Origin: Phycisphaerales bacterium
GTDB lineage: Bacteria; Planctomycetota; Phycisphaerae; Phycisphaerales; UBA1924
Reading direction: 5' to 3'
Assembly (NCBI GenBank): GCA_020847535.1
Contig: JADLBU010000008.1
Span: 1-42,614 of the forward strand
Length of the DNA stretch: 42,614 nucleotides
Shown here: piece by piece, positions 23,669-34,189 of the stretch
Numbering within the stretch: the first letter of the stretch is position 1
How the letters are laid out: the number at the start of each line of letters is the position of its first letter
Notes under the pieces: model-generated
What the model was told of the DNA's origin: nothing
What the model saw: only the letters and a program-made list of their open reading frames with translations
Database searches by the model: none
Program-made: the position numbers and the translations under genes

Positions 23669-26600
23669 ATGCAACGAATGTCCTCCCTTCGGGCGTTCAT
23701 GCGCAGGTTGATCGGGCGCGCGGGCCTTGTCGGGGCTGCGGGGGCTGTGTGCGAAGCACCGGAACGGTGGCGGGTTCGCCGTAAGCGGGAACGCACGATG
23801 TGGAACGGCACGGGGGGGCTTGAGCGGCTGGAGGGTCGGAGCCTTCTGGCTGCGATCTCGTGGACCGGCTTTGGCGGCGACATGTACTGGGACAACCCTG
23901 CAAACTGGGCGTCGGGGGACGTCCCGCAGGTGGATGACGATGTGTTCATCCCGGCGCTGCCGATCATCACCGCGGTGGAAGTTCGGACCGACGTGACGGT
24001 CAGGTCCGTGACACTTCACAGCACGTTTCTGCACGCTTATAACCTGCTCATCCAGCCGGGCGGTTCTCTCTACCCGACGGAGGGCGGGAATGGCGCGAGC
24101 ACCGGGGCTTCGATCATGGTCCGAGGCACGCTGCGCGGGACGTGGAACCTCGACGACATCACCGCGGCTGGTGATCCGTACCCGCTGGCCGGGCAGGTGT
24201 ATGTTGAGGACGGCGGGCTCCTTGACGGGGTCACCGTTCAAGCGGGCAGCGTCAGGATCTTCAACGAGGGACGAGTACGCAACGGGCTCGACGTGTATTC
24301 GAGTTCGAACCCCCTCGCCGGGGGCGGCGCTATCTCGGTGTTCGGGGAACTGACGGTCGAGAACACGATGTCGATGACGGGGGACCTGATCGCGGAGAAC
24401 ACGCAAGATCCCGCCGAGGTCACGATCGGAACTGCGTCGGGGCCTCAGACGACTCTGACGCTGTACGGACTCACCACCAATGCCCCGCAATCGTGGGGGA
24501 TTGACTTCAATGACGGGGGCGTGGACAGCCGCCTGGTCAACCGTGGTGTGATCGACGATGCTCTGGGCGCCGACGGCTGGGGGCCTATCACGACGACCAT
24601 TCGTACGGACTTCTTCGAGAATCGCCAGACCGTGCGGATCTCTGAGAACCTCCGTTGCTACTCCGACTGGCTCAATGAGGGCGTGATCGAGATCCCGAGC
24701 ACGGCGAACGGCTTCTATGCCGCCAGCATCAATCTGATTCCGGCCCTCAAGGACGGCCGCAACGGGGGGATCATCCGCAATCAGTCTGACGAGGGCCACA
24801 TCCAGATCAACGTGGACGAGTTCTATAACGAGCCGGGAGCGACCATCCGTGGGTCGAGTTCACCAAGTTCAACAAGTTCGCTCTCGATTCGCGCCAACGA
24901 GCCAGGCACGGGCATCGAGAACGTGTTCCTGGATGGGGAGATCGATCCCCGGTACTCCACTCTCAGCATCGTTGACTGCACGGTTTCGACGTCATCGCTC
25001 GAGCATATCGCGTTCGCTGACGCGTCGGTGTACTTCCACGGAGTGACGATACTCAATGCAGGCAAGACGCTGTCGCCGGAGGCGCTGCACGCGGGGGTTG
25101 GCGAGGCTCCCATGTGGGAGTTTGGTCGGGTCAACGTTGTCGGCGGCACGCTCAGCTTGGATGCCGACGGCGACGACATCATGGTCGCGGACTCGTACGA
25201 CGATGTGTGGGTGTCATCCCTGACCGGCGTCACGCTCCACGGGATGCTCGACCTCTCGCACCGAGCAAGCAACCGCTATGCAAACGTCGAGATCCGAAAC
25301 GGCCTGAGCGGGTCGGGCCGGATCCGCGTGAGCGGCCAGACGGCGACCAGTCTGCACGTGATCGGCGACCAGGTCTGGACGGGGGTGACCATTGAACTGG
25401 CGGGGTTCGTAGGAGCCGAGTCGGATCTGATCCTGGAACCGGCGACGGTGGGCGGGTCGGTGATGCTCACCCTGGATCCGCTGGTTCGGGTGGAGGGCGG
25501 GCGGGCGAACATCCGGGCGGATGTGCCGGGGACCAACGCGACCCTCCTCAACTCGGGGATCATTCGAGCCAATGTCGATGAGGCGTTGCTCCAGGTCGAA
25601 CTGGATTCGCTCCTGATCGAGGGGGCAATGCTCGCCGAGAACGGCGGGTTCCTGCTCGACAATTCGGGGCACTTGAAGGTGCTGTCGTACGGACAGATCG
25701 AGTGCCGGGCCGGCTCGGGCGTGACGCTGACCGGTCACATCCTGGAGAACGAGCTGGCGGGCGAGATCCGGGCGATCGGGGCCGGCTATTCGCCTCTGTC
25801 GATCGAAGCGAACTACCTGTGGAACTACGGCACGATCGAGGCAACGGGCGCTTCGTCGGGCGTGGTCGTGATGGCGGTCGATATCGCCAACACGCTGGAT
25901 TCGGCGATCCGCGCCAAGGACGATGGCATCGTCACGTTCTACACGCCCGACTGGATCAACCTGGGCACGCTGGAGGCTGACGGCGGAATCGTGCACCTGT
26001 CGTACACGAACTCGCTCAGCAACGTCGGGACGATCCGGTCGCGCGGCGGATCGTCGCTGTGGGTGGACATGCCGCAGTTTGACAACCTCGGCACGGTCGA
26101 GGCAGACGGCGGGTTGGTGAAGATCGACCCCGCCGGCGCGCTGGCGTGGCACAACTACGGGACGATCAAGGCGACGCCGGCGGTCGGATCGATGATGCAT
26201 TTGTCGGGTTACTTCAGCAACGCCGGGGATGGCCAGATCATCGCCGATGGCCCGGTTCTGCTGGAGGGCGAGTTCCTGCTCGGGGGGGATGTGCTCGACA
26301 TCGTTGGGACCGGGACGGTCACATCGTCGGGAGCAATGTTCCAGTACGGCTCGATCGTTCTGGCCGCGGGGCAGACGCTTTCGATCGCCGCGGGCACCCC
26401 GACGATCATGGACAGCGTCGACCTGACCGGGCCGGGGCGTGTGCTGCTGGAGACTGGCGCGGTTCTTGACTACCGCGCCTGGGGCACCTTCGCGATGAAC
26501 TCGGTCCTGGAGATCGGTCCGGGCGCATCGCTGCGCACAGATGGGCCGCAGACGTGGATCGGGGATGGCATCGTGCGGTTCGCCGGGATCGCCGGCAATC

Positions 26601-29600
26601 TGGGGCGCCTGGTGATCGGCGGCGCCCAGGGATGGACAGAGCCGAGCAGCCTGCAGTTCGCCGGGGAGAAGATCCACGGCGCTGCTGGCCGGATCGAGCC
26701 GGGCGCCGGGATTGACACGTACTTCGAGCTTGCTTCCTTACTCTCGTCCGATGGAGCGCAGGGGATCGAGATCATCACCGACCACTTCTTTGCGCCGACG
26801 GGGGTGATCGAGGTCGTCGGCGGGGGCACTCTGCTGATCAACACCATCGATCCCTGGACGACGTTCGCGCCCGTGCATGTGGGGAACGGGGCGCTCAACA
26901 TCTATGACAATGCGGACTTCATGGGCGCGGTCACCATCGATGCCCCTGGCACGATGCGCATCGCCGACGGGCTGACTCGCTTCCAGCAGAACTCGGTGCT
27001 CGATCTCTCGGGCGGCCTCGAGATCGAGCCGCCCGCGGCGGTCGAGCTGCGGGGATCCGCGGTGTTCCGGAATGGCCGGATCGCCGGCCCCGGCACGCTG
27101 AACATGCACGATGAGATGACGTGGCTGGATGGAGACCTTCAGTCACAGGCGGCCGTGGTTGTTCACCCGGGCGCTGTGCTGACGCTCGAATCGTCCGGGT
27201 ACCGGGGATTCGACGGCTCCCTGACCAACAACGGGACGGTGTTTGTGCGCGGCGGCACCCTGCAAGGGACATCCATGTCGCACGTGCAGAACGACGGCGA
27301 CTGGAAGTTCGATGTGCCCGCGGGACAGGCGGCTTCGGTCAATGCCTGGTCGTTCGTGAACACGGCGCTTGTTCAGCAGATGAACAGCAACAGCGAAGCG
27401 CTGCTCACCACGATAACAACCACGGGCCAGTTGCAGGTGCTCGCGGGCGACATGTTTGTCACGCTCATCGGCACCAACGGCGGGCTGTTCGACGTTCGCC
27501 AGGGGGCGGCCCTGACCGTCAGCACGGTCGGGGCGGGGATCGTGACACTCGACACGTTGCAGTTCACTGCGTCGGGACCGGTGGCCTTCGAGCCGCGGCT
27601 TGGCTCAGACCTTGTGGTGGAGCAGACCCTGTTCTCCACCGGGGGGATCACCACCGGAGGTCCGGGACGAGTCGACTTCAAGCACGGCGCCTTCAGCACC
27701 AAGGACATCACGGTGTCGGGCGGCATGGCCGTCTTCCATTCGATCGATGGAGATGTGAACTCCTCGGCATCCTCCGCGTTGAGCTTTGCGCTGGCCGGAG
27801 GAGAGTCGGAGTTCCTTGGACATGTGACGTCGTACACCGAATCGGCCGCGGACTACGTGGTCAGCGGCGGGACGCATCACTTCTGGAACTGGGTGGTGGG
27901 CGCAAACACGCTCGCCGTGGTCGAGATTCACGGGGGCACGATGCGGCTCGACGTGGGCCAGGACTGGGCGTCCCTGGCGACGCGCGGCGGAACCCTGCAA
28001 GGGGAAGTCACGGTCAGCATTGAGCAGGGCGACTTCCGGGGCGGGACGGCCGCCGTCGATCTCCTCGTGTGCTACGGCGAGGTCGTGTTCGATCTTCCGT
28101 CCTACCCCGTTCCGAGCCTGATCATCTCGGGCGAGATGCGCGTGCAGGCGACGACCATCTGGCGGGACGGTGCGATCTCACTGACCGGCGGCGTGCTGAT
28201 AAACTCGGGGCTGTTCACGATCATCGGCGGCGGTTCGATGGAAGGGGCCGTGGGCGTCAACAAGTTCCGCAATGACGGGACGATCGACAAGGTCGCCGCT
28301 ACCACAGCCACGATCGGAGTTCCGTTCGAGATGGCCGAGGGGGTTGTGCGCGTCACGGCGGGGCAGTTGCGGTTCACCAACGTCCTGACGTCGGCATTCA
28401 ACACGCTCGACGGATACTGGGATGTCAGGAACAGCGCCACGCTGTCCATGCCCGGGCGCGCGTTCACCACCAACGCAGCGCACGTGCTGCTTGCGGGATC
28501 GGCGCAGTTCTTACAACTGACGCCGCTGACGTACAACACCGGCACGGTCGAGTTCCTGGCGTTCGCACCGTTCGGCATCTTGCCGGACGGCGGCACGCTG
28601 TATAACGAGGAATCCGGGGAGCTGCGGTTCGACACGAATATTGAGGCAATCGTTCCGTTCCTCATCAACAACGATGGCCTGATCCGGCTGGAGGACAATC
28701 GCACGCTGGTGCTGCCCGGCGGGACCAGCACGGGGACATTTGATGCCGAGTACGCGTCGATGATGCTGATGGGAACTCAGCACCTCACGGATGGCGCGCG
28801 GCTGCAGGGCGATGGGCTGATCCTCCTGGGGTACTCGATGGGGGTCGGCACGTACTCTGGCGTCACGACATTCTCAGGCACGACGACGCTCGCGGGCAAC
28901 CTGATGTATGTCTACGCCAGCGACGGGTACGAGAGCAACGGCATGCACCTCTCGAACGATGCCACGCTGATCCGCGTAACGGGATCGCTCAACTTCCAGG
29001 GCGGGTTCCTGCGCGGGGCCGGCACGGTCGAGTTTGCGGATGGCGGCGTGATGGGGATCTTCGAGGAGGCTGTGTACCCGTACACCATGGTCATGCGAGG
29101 CGATCCGGGCGCCGACAACGACCTGGACATCCGCATCGCTCCAGGTGGCGCGATCTACTGGGTGAGCGGGATATTCGCGTCGAGTTACGTGACCATCGAC
29201 AATGACGGGCTTTTCGAGATGGCTCCGACGGCGGACCTCATGGCGACTTCCGGGGCGTACTCGGTTCTGAACAACGACCTGGGGATCCTGAGGCATTCGA
29301 CGGGCACGGGGTCCGCGTATACGACCTCGCTCTGGCTCAACCCGTCGGAGGGGACGGCGATCCATACCTCCCCGAACGGCCTCATCGAGGTCATCATCGG
29401 GACGCTGCCGATGACCGTTGGAACGATGTCGGGCACCGTCGAAGTGTGGGAGGGCGGGACGATCATGCTCGCCGGCCAGACGATCGCCGACGGAGGGTTT
29501 GTCGCCGGGGCGGGCAGGATCTACATCGGCCGAGGCACCGGAGACTTCACGCCCAGCGCTTTCACAACATTCTCGGGCACGAGCACGCTCGCCGGCTCGG

Positions 29601-32029
29601 ACATGCACATCTACCAGACGGATGGGTACGAGAACAACGGGATGCTGCTCACCGGCACCTCGACGCTGGTTCAGCTCACCGGGACGCTCTGGATCCACGG
29701 CGGCGGGATCGTCGGGCCTGGCACCGTGAGCATCGAACCCGATGCGATGCTGGTGGTCGTCGACAACCCGACGTACCACCGCGAGATCTTCATGCACGGC
29801 ACCGATGCGGGTGTGCTGACGATCAATATCGCCGGCAACGCCTTGATGCAGCATACGGGCGGCACCATCTACAGCTACAAGCTCACCATCAACAACGATG
29901 GGCTCTTCCTGTCGGACTCATCCACGGAACTGGATGGGGATCTGCTGTTCTATTCGGATCACTCGACCAGCATCAATAACGTGCTGGGCACGTACCGCAA
30001 GGTTGGAGCGGGGCGCACCTCCTATTACGTGGGCGGCCGCGACACCGTAGCGATCAACACAGACCCGCTCGGCAGGATCGAGGGCCTCGAGGGCACGCTG
30101 CCACTTCCTCCGGGTCAGATGACGGGCGTGATCGATTGCGCTCCGGGTGCAACCCTGTTGCTGGGCGCGCAGACCATCGGCAACGGCGCGCTGGTCACCG
30201 GCGCGGGACGATTGGTCATCGGCTACGCGACCGGCGTGCTGACCGGGGCAGCCACGACGACGTTCTCGGGCACGTCGACGCTTGGCGGCGGCCTCATGGA
30301 GATCCACGCGCATGACGGCTACGAGAACAACGGGATCGTGCTGACATCGGCATCCTCGCTGGTCCGGATCACCGGCTCGCTCACGCTGCGTGGCGGCGTC
30401 ATCCGCGGACCCGGCGCCGTCGAGATCTTGTCGGGCGGTCGGATGACGATCCTGGACAACGAGCCGTACTACTACGCGTTGAGCCTGCACGGCGATCCCA
30501 ACGCCGACAACGACCTTGACCTGCACATCGCGACCGGCGGCGTGCTGGAGTGGTTCGGCGGGTCGATCAGCAGCGCCTACCTGACCATCGACAACGACGG
30601 TCTGTTCGAGATCGAATCGGTCGCGAACCTGACTGCCAACTCCGGCGCATACTCGATCCTCAACAACGATCTAGGCACGCTGCGCAAGTCGGGGAGCGGG
30701 CAGGCGCTGCTCTGGACGAACGCGTCCGATGGCACGGCGATCAATACCTCGGCGAACGGACGGATCGAGGTTCTCGCGGGTGCGGCCAGCATTCCCCAGG
30801 GTTCCACAGCGGGGGCACTCAGCGTATCCGAGGGGGCCTCGGCGCGGATCGGCAACTACCACAGCCTTACCGACGGGGCGCGGCTGGTCGGGGACGGGCT
30901 GATCGCCGTCGACCAGGGCTCCCAGGGTGTGAGCATCTGGGGCACGGTCCACGCTGAAGGGACGAACATCGCCATCGGGTCGGCATCAAGCCAGGGGTCA
31001 GTGCAGCTGAGTTCATCGGCATCGGTGCTGCTCATCACCGGGACCATCAACTGGCACGGTGGATGGATCATCGGGGCCGGAACGCTCAGGATCGCGGCGG
31101 GTGGATCGCTCAACGTGATCCCGGGCTTGAACAAGCACATGTACGGAGTGGACACCAACGGGGAGAATGACCTGGATCTGGTCATTGAGAGCGATGGACA
31201 GCTCAACTACAGCGCATCGCAACTGGCGATGTACTTCATCACCATCGCCAGCGATGGGCTGATCCTGCTCGATACGGCGTCGGGATCATTCTGGGACGCC
31301 GGCGGAGGAGGGGCGGTCATTACCAGCAACGGCGTGCTCCGCAAGACCGGTGCGGGTTCATTCGCACTTCCACACGCACCCCAGACTCTGTCATTGCCGG
31401 GCAGGGTCGAGGTGATGGGTGGATCGCTGACGCTTCCCGGCGTGCAGCAGGTCTCGGGAAACACGCTCACGGGCGGTCGCTGGATCGTGTCGGGCGCATC
31501 GACGCTCAACCTCTCTGGCGCCAGCCTGACCACGATCGGGGCGGCGGCGAGCGTCGAGCTGCTGGGTGCCGGATCGGTGTTCTCTGCGCTCAACGGACTG
31601 CACACGATCAACGGCTTGTTCCGGCTGGGCAACGGCCGCAACTTCACGACGGCGGGCAGCCTGACGAACAGCGGCACGTTGCTGCTGGGCACATCGTGGC
31701 TTGCGGTCAACGGCAACTTTACACAGACCGCCGCGGGCGTCATGAAGCTGGACATCGCGGGCAAGCTGCCCAACCAGTACGGCCACCTTACGGCGACCGG
31801 CGTTGCCAACCTGGGCGGCAGGCTGGAGATCCAGACGGTAAACTTTGTTCCGCGATTGGGTGATGAGTTCCGGATCATCGATGCGGCGTCGCGATTCGGG
31901 ACATTCAGCCAGGCATTGCTCGATCGGTATGCGATCGAGTACGACGCCGATGGTGTGACGCTCCGTTGCGAGGGACCCTTCCAGAATGGCCGAAACAGGC
32001 TGGATGACGTCTGGACAGTGCATCCTTGA
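23669..32029 (+). CDS. Giant repetitive extracellular (adhesin-like) protein
   Basis: 2786 residues from ATG 23669, with GAGGG upstream; the TTG at 23651 is less likely. A basic N-terminus leads to GLERLEGRSLLAA (about 50-62), close to the LEPRxLL-type motif at the start of many planctomycete giant proteins, and then ISWTGFGGDMYWDNPANWASG, a W-x-N..NW motif seen in autotransporter-like passengers. The body is Gly/Thr/Val-rich with short beta-helix-like units (NNGTI, NDGLF, GGTL, GAGTV). Residues about 1683-2577 hold four long repeats. Near the C-terminus, VANLGGRLEIQTVNFVPRLGDEFRIIDAASRFGTF matches the repeat common in autotransporter-like proteins. No C-terminal barrel, LPxTG motif or membrane helix is visible. 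Probably a secreted surface fibre; the ligand and export route are unknown. Confidence 0.88.
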   Translation: MQRMSSLRAFMRRLIGRAGLVGAAGAVCEAPERWRVRRKRERTMWNGTGGLERLEGRSLLAAISWTGFGGDMYWDNPANWASGDVPQVDDDVFIPALPIITAVEVRTDVTVRSVTLHSTFLHAYNLLIQPGGSLYPTEGGNGASTGASIMVRGTLRGTWNLDDITAAGDPYPLAGQVYVEDGGLLDGVTVQAGSVRIFNEGRVRNGLDVYSSSNPLAGGGAISVFGELTVENTMSMTGDLIAENTQDPAEVTIGTASGPQTTLTLYGLTTNAPQSWGIDFNDGGVDSRLVNRGVIDDALGADGWGPITTTIRTDFFENRQTVRISENLRCYSDWLNEGVIEIPSTANGFYAASINLIPALKDGRNGGIIRNQSDEGHIQINVDEFYNEPGATIRGSSSPSSTSSLSIRANEPGTGIENVFLDGEIDPRYSTLSIVDCTVSTSSLEHIAFADASVYFHGVTILNAGKTLSPEALHAGVGEAPMWEFGRVNVVGGTLSLDADGDDIMVADSYDDVWVSSLTGVTLHGMLDLSHRASNRYANVEIRNGLSGSGRIRVSGQTATSLHVIGDQVWTGVTIELAGFVGAESDLILEPATVGGSVMLTLDPLVRVEGGRANIRADVPGTNATLLNSGIIRANVDEALLQVELDSLLIEGAMLAENGGFLLDNSGHLKVLSYGQIECRAGSGVTLTGHILENELAGEIRAIGAGYSPLSIEANYLWNYGTIEATGASSGVVVMAVDIANTLDSAIRAKDDGIVTFYTPDWINLGTLEADGGIVHLSYTNSLSNVGTIRSRGGSSLWVDMPQFDNLGTVEADGGLVKIDPAGALAWHNYGTIKATPAVGSMMHLSGYFSNAGDGQIIADGPVLLEGEFLLGGDVLDIVGTGTVTSSGAMFQYGSIVLAAGQTLSIAAGTPTIMDSVDLTGPGRVLLETGAVLDYRAWGTFAMNSVLEIGPGASLRTDGPQTWIGDGIVRFAGIAGNLGRLVIGGAQGWTEPSSLQFAGEKIHGAAGRIEPGAGIDTYFELASLLSSDGAQGIEIITDHFFAPTGVIEVVGGGTLLINTIDPWTTFAPVHVGNGALNIYDNADFMGAVTIDAPGTMRIADGLTRFQQNSVLDLSGGLEIEPPAAVELRGSAVFRNGRIAGPGTLNMHDEMTWLDGDLQSQAAVVVHPGAVLTLESSGYRGFDGSLTNNGTVFVRGGTLQGTSMSHVQNDGDWKFDVPAGQAASVNAWSFVNTALVQQMNSNSEALLTTITTTGQLQVLAGDMFVTLIGTNGGLFDVRQGAALTVSTVGAGIVTLDTLQFTASGPVAFEPRLGSDLVVEQTLFSTGGITTGGPGRVDFKHGAFSTKDITVSGGMAVFHSIDGDVNSSASSALSFALAGGESEFLGHVTSYTESAADYVVSGGTHHFWNWVVGANTLAVVEIHGGTMRLDVGQDWASLATRGGTLQGEVTVSIEQGDFRGGTAAVDLLVCYGEVVFDLPSYPVPSLIISGEMRVQATTIWRDGAISLTGGVLINSGLFTIIGGGSMEGAVGVNKFRNDGTIDKVAATTATIGVPFEMAEGVVRVTAGQLRFTNVLTSAFNTLDGYWDVRNSATLSMPGRAFTTNAAHVLLAGSAQFLQLTPLTYNTGTVEFLAFAPFGILPDGGTLYNEESGELRFDTNIEAIVPFLINNDGLIRLEDNRTLVLPGGTSTGTFDAEYASMMLMGTQHLTDGARLQGDGLILLGYSMGVGTYSGVTTFSGTTTLAGNLMYVYASDGYESNGMHLSNDATLIRVTGSLNFQGGFLRGAGTVEFADGGVMGIFEEAVYPYTMVMRGDPGADNDLDIRIAPGGAIYWVSGIFASSYVTIDNDGLFEMAPTADLMATSGAYSVLNNDLGILRHSTGTGSAYTTSLWLNPSEGTAIHTSPNGLIEVIIGTLPMTVGTMSGTVEVWEGGTIMLAGQTIADGGFVAGAGRIYIGRGTGDFTPSAFTTFSGTSTLAGSDMHIYQTDGYENNGMLLTGTSTLVQLTGTLWIHGGGIVGPGTVSIEPDAMLVVVDNPTYHREIFMHGTDAGVLTINIAGNALMQHTGGTIYSYKLTINNDGLFLSDSSTELDGDLLFYSDHSTSINNVLGTYRKVGAGRTSYYVGGRDTVAINTDPLGRIEGLEGTLPLPPGQMTGVIDCAPGATLLLGAQTIGNGALVTGAGRLVIGYATGVLTGAATTTFSGTSTLGGGLMEIHAHDGYENNGIVLTSASSLVRITGSLTLRGGVIRGPGAVEILSGGRMTILDNEPYYYALSLHGDPNADNDLDLHIATGGVLEWFGGSISSAYLTIDNDGLFEIESVANLTANSGAYSILNNDLGTLRKSGSGQALLWTNASDGTAINTSANGRIEVLAGAASIPQGSTAGALSVSEGASARIGNYHSLTDGARLVGDGLIAVDQGSQGVSIWGTVHAEGTNIAIGSASSQGSVQLSSSASVLLITGTINWHGGWIIGAGTLRIAAGGSLNVIPGLNKHMYGVDTNGENDLDLVIESDGQLNYSASQLAMYFITIASDGLILLDTASGSFWDAGGGGAVITSNGVLRKTGAGSFALPHAPQTLSLPGRVEVMGGSLTLPGVQQVSGNTLTGGRWIVSGASTLNLSGASLTTIGAAASVELLGAGSVFSALNGLHTINGLFRLGNGRNFTTAGSLTNSGTLLLGTSWLAVNGNFTQTAAGVMKLDIAGKLPNQYGHLTATGVANLGGRLEIQTVNFVPRLGDEFRIIDAASRFGTFSQALLDRYAIEYDADGVTLRCEGPFQNGRNRLDDVWTVHP
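28715..31400 (+). repeat. Four diverged ~690-bp in-frame repeats in the giant gene
   Basis: Unit starts are near 28715, 29411, 30112 and 30795. Each unit runs: a GTxxGT strand, then TDGARL/ADGGFVAGAGRI, TTFSGTxTLAG, xDGYExNGMxL, VTGSLxxxGGxxxGxGTVE, DNDLDxxIxxGG, TIDNDGLF, SxLNNxLGxLRK and xGTAINTxxNGRIEV. The fourth unit is the most diverged and shorter. The divergence points to old duplications. Boundaries are approximate. Confidence 0.75.
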
Positions 32030-32191
32030 GGCCGCGGCTGGATCAAGTCTCCTCGATCAATACGACGGCCGGAAGGGCCGCCACGACCGTGTCTATGCAA
32101 CATGGCGACCTGCGGAGGGCGGGTCGCCGGCTGCTGATGATGCGGCGTGGCGGCGTGGACTTCGATCTATGCCGGGCGGCGGATCTCTTCT

Positions 32192-33343
32192 CTACTCGAC
32201 GCGAATCACCATGTCCTGACCGGCCGAACGCAGCGCTGCATCGAACAGCAGGTGGCTCAATTCGGTCTCACGTGGAGTAACGCACCGGAACGGCTGCTTC
32301 ATGCCCGAGGGGCCGTTCGCAAGTTCATCGCAGAACGCCGCCCACATCTGCTGGATCGCATCGGGGAAGCCGAACTCGAAGATGCCGCCGGTGATCGCCG
32401 GATAGGCACTCTCGTAGCCGAGGTCCTGCACGTGCCAGGCTTGGGGCTTGCCGCGCTCGTAGGGAAGCAACTCAAGCGTTCGCGGGAATCTCGTCGAGAA
32501 TCGGGCGGACATCGCGGTGCCGGAGATTTCCAGATACCAGGTGTTGACGTGACCGGGAGCGATCCGCTTCATCTCCAGGAGCATCGGGAATTCATCGTCT
32601 GGCGACGAACCGACTGTGCAGGCGAGCAGGGCGTTGTCCCAGGTTTCGCAGGGAGCCTCTCCACCCTTGCCGTCGGGCCTGGTCTTGACGACTTTCGTCA
32701 GCATCGCTCGGACATCGCGCGGGACGTATCCAAGGCGGAGCGGAACGTGTACGGCGTGCATGCCCAGATCGCCCATGCAGCCGTACTCGCCGTTGGTGGC
32801 GATCCTGCGTTTCCAGTTGATGGGCTTGAGTGGATCCATGTCGCTGGAATGAAGCAACCCGCATCGGACCTCGAGGATGCGGCCCATCTTGCCCGCGTGG
32901 GCGAGCGCGATGATCTTCTGGGCTCCGGGGAAGAACGGGAACTCTGAGGAACAGCGCACGAGCAGGTCGGGGCGCTTGGAGAGCGCTGAGAGGATCTGCT
33001 GATTGGCAGCGCGGTCGATGCCGAAGGGCTTCTCACCGAGGAAGTGCTTGCCGGCGTTGATCGCGGCGATGTAGGCCTCGGTGTGGAGGTTGTGCGGGAC
33101 AGCGATGTACAGGGCTTCAACGTCAGCCTGGGCGAGCAGTTCGCGGTAATCGGCGTATCCGCGCACGCCGGGATTGGCAGCGCAGAACTCCGACAGGACC
33201 GCGCTGGATGTATCGCAGGCGGCGATGATGCGGGGGCATACATCCCGGGAGAGGAGGTGGTTCCATCGCGCTGCGGCGGATGCGAACTCGCGTCCCATGA
33301 GGCCGCAGCCGATGACGCCGAAGTTGATGATCCGTTCGCCCAT
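32192..33343 (-). CDS. Gfo/Idh/MocA-family NAD(P)-dependent oxidoreductase
   Basis: 383 residues. The N-terminal Rossmann motif is GVIGCGLMG (9-17). EKPF with K105 is the conserved lysine motif of the family, and D192 and H196 in GDLGMHAVH form the catalytic pair. These enzymes oxidise or reduce a hydroxyl on sugars, inositols or related rings. It is the third gene of a minus-strand operon (kinase, aldolase, oxidoreductase), 21 bp after the aldolase. The trio could serve a cyclitol or sugar pathway, as IolG, IolC and IolJ do, but the substrate cannot be read from sequence. It converges on the giant gene with a 162-bp gap, where I see only a short CGGCC/GGCCG stem. Confidence 0.9.
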   Translation of the reverse strand: MGERIINFGVIGCGLMGREFASAAARWNHLLSRDVCPRIIAACDTSSAVLSEFCAANPGVRGYADYRELLAQADVEALYIAVPHNLHTEAYIAAINAGKHFLGEKPFGIDRAANQQILSALSKRPDLLVRCSSEFPFFPGAQKIIALAHAGKMGRILEVRCGLLHSSDMDPLKPINWKRRIATNGEYGCMGDLGMHAVHVPLRLGYVPRDVRAMLTKVVKTRPDGKGGEAPCETWDNALLACTVGSSPDDEFPMLLEMKRIAPGHVNTWYLEISGTAMSARFSTRFPRTLELLPYERGKPQAWHVQDLGYESAYPAITGGIFEFGFPDAIQQMWAAFCDELANGPSGMKQPFRCVTPRETELSHLLFDAALRSAGQDMVIRVE

Positions 33344-33364
33344 TCATTGTCTCCGGGAGCGGCC

Positions 33365-34189
33365 TCAGCGACCGCTGAGCAGCGTCATCGCCTGCTGCGG
33401 TGTCGCGTTCTCGTGAACGAGGGCCATCAATGCCCGCGTCATGCCGGCGGGGTTCTGGTGCTGGATGACATTGCGACCGTAGACGATGCCGCTGGCGCCC
33501 CGGCGCATCACCTCGAACGTGCGCTGGAAGATGACCTCGTCGGTTGCCCGGCCGCCGCCGCGGACCAGGACCGGCACCCCGGCCGCGGTCTCGATGACCT
33601 TGTGGTACATGGAGAGATCCTCGGTGGGATCGGCCTTGATGATGTCGGCACCCAGCTCCACGGCCTGCCGCACCAGGGGGATGATCTTCTTGGGATCCCC
33701 ATCGACGCCGTACGACTCTGTCCCCTTCATCACCAGCGGCTCGATCATGAGCGGCATGCCGGCGGTGTCACAGGCCGAGCGCAGGGCGGCGACGTTGCGC
33801 AGGCAGGCCTCATGCACCTCGGGCTGGCCGGGGAGCTGGAGGATGTTGACGACGACGCATGCGGCATCGAGGCGGACGGCGATCCCGACGGGGTCATCGA
33901 CCAGGCGGGAGAAAAGCGTGCGCGGGAGGGGTGTGCCGTAGCAATTGGCGATGTCGGTGCGGAGGACCAGGGCGGGCTTTGTACCCTTCTTTTCCTGGAG
34001 ATGGCGGGCCATCCCGGGAGAGAGCTGTACGGCATCGGGCATGGCCTCACAGACACGCGCGACGGCGAGCCGCATGTCCTCGATGCCCGTGAGGAACGAG
34101 GCTTCATCGAAGAAACCATGGTCGATCGCGACATCGAAGCACTTGCCATCGGCGGCGAGCAGGCGGTTGAGGCGTGCGGTGCAAACCAT
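33365..34189 (-). CDS. DhnA/FbaB-type class I aldolase
   Basis: 274 residues, TIM barrel. AIDHG at 21-25 is the N-terminal hallmark of the DhnA group, K185 in ADIIKADPTED is the likely Schiff-base lysine, and VPVLVRGGGRATDE holds phosphate-binding glycines. Relatives include archaeal-type fructose-bisphosphate aldolase, LsrF, and actinobacterial aldolases linked to inositol use. The reaction would be reversible cleavage of a phosphorylated keto sugar. Its ATG follows the TAG of the PfkB-type kinase without a gap, so the kinase product is the obvious candidate substrate. The family is sure; the substrate is inferred from context. Confidence 0.85.
   Translation of the reverse strand: MVCTARLNRLLAADGKCFDVAIDHGFFDEASFLTGIEDMRLAVARVCEAMPDAVQLSPGMARHLQEKKGTKPALVLRTDIANCYGTPLPRTLFSRLVDDPVGIAVRLDAACVVVNILQLPGQPEVHEACLRNVAALRSACDTAGMPLMIEPLVMKGTESYGVDGDPKKIIPLVRQAVELGADIIKADPTEDLSMYHKVIETAAGVPVLVRGGGRATDEVIFQRTFEVMRRGASGIVYGRNVIQHQNPAGMTRALMALVHENATPQQAMTLLSGR

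Noticed and set aside
23570..26677. Long minus-strand frames (about 410 and 490 residues) opposite the giant gene
   Set aside because: Arg/Asp/Pro-rich, no start context and no domain; the plus strand is coherent over 8 kb.
28715..31400. Repeats considered as a CRISPR array
   Set aside because: Units are about 690 bp, in frame and diverged, with no short identical repeats or spacers.
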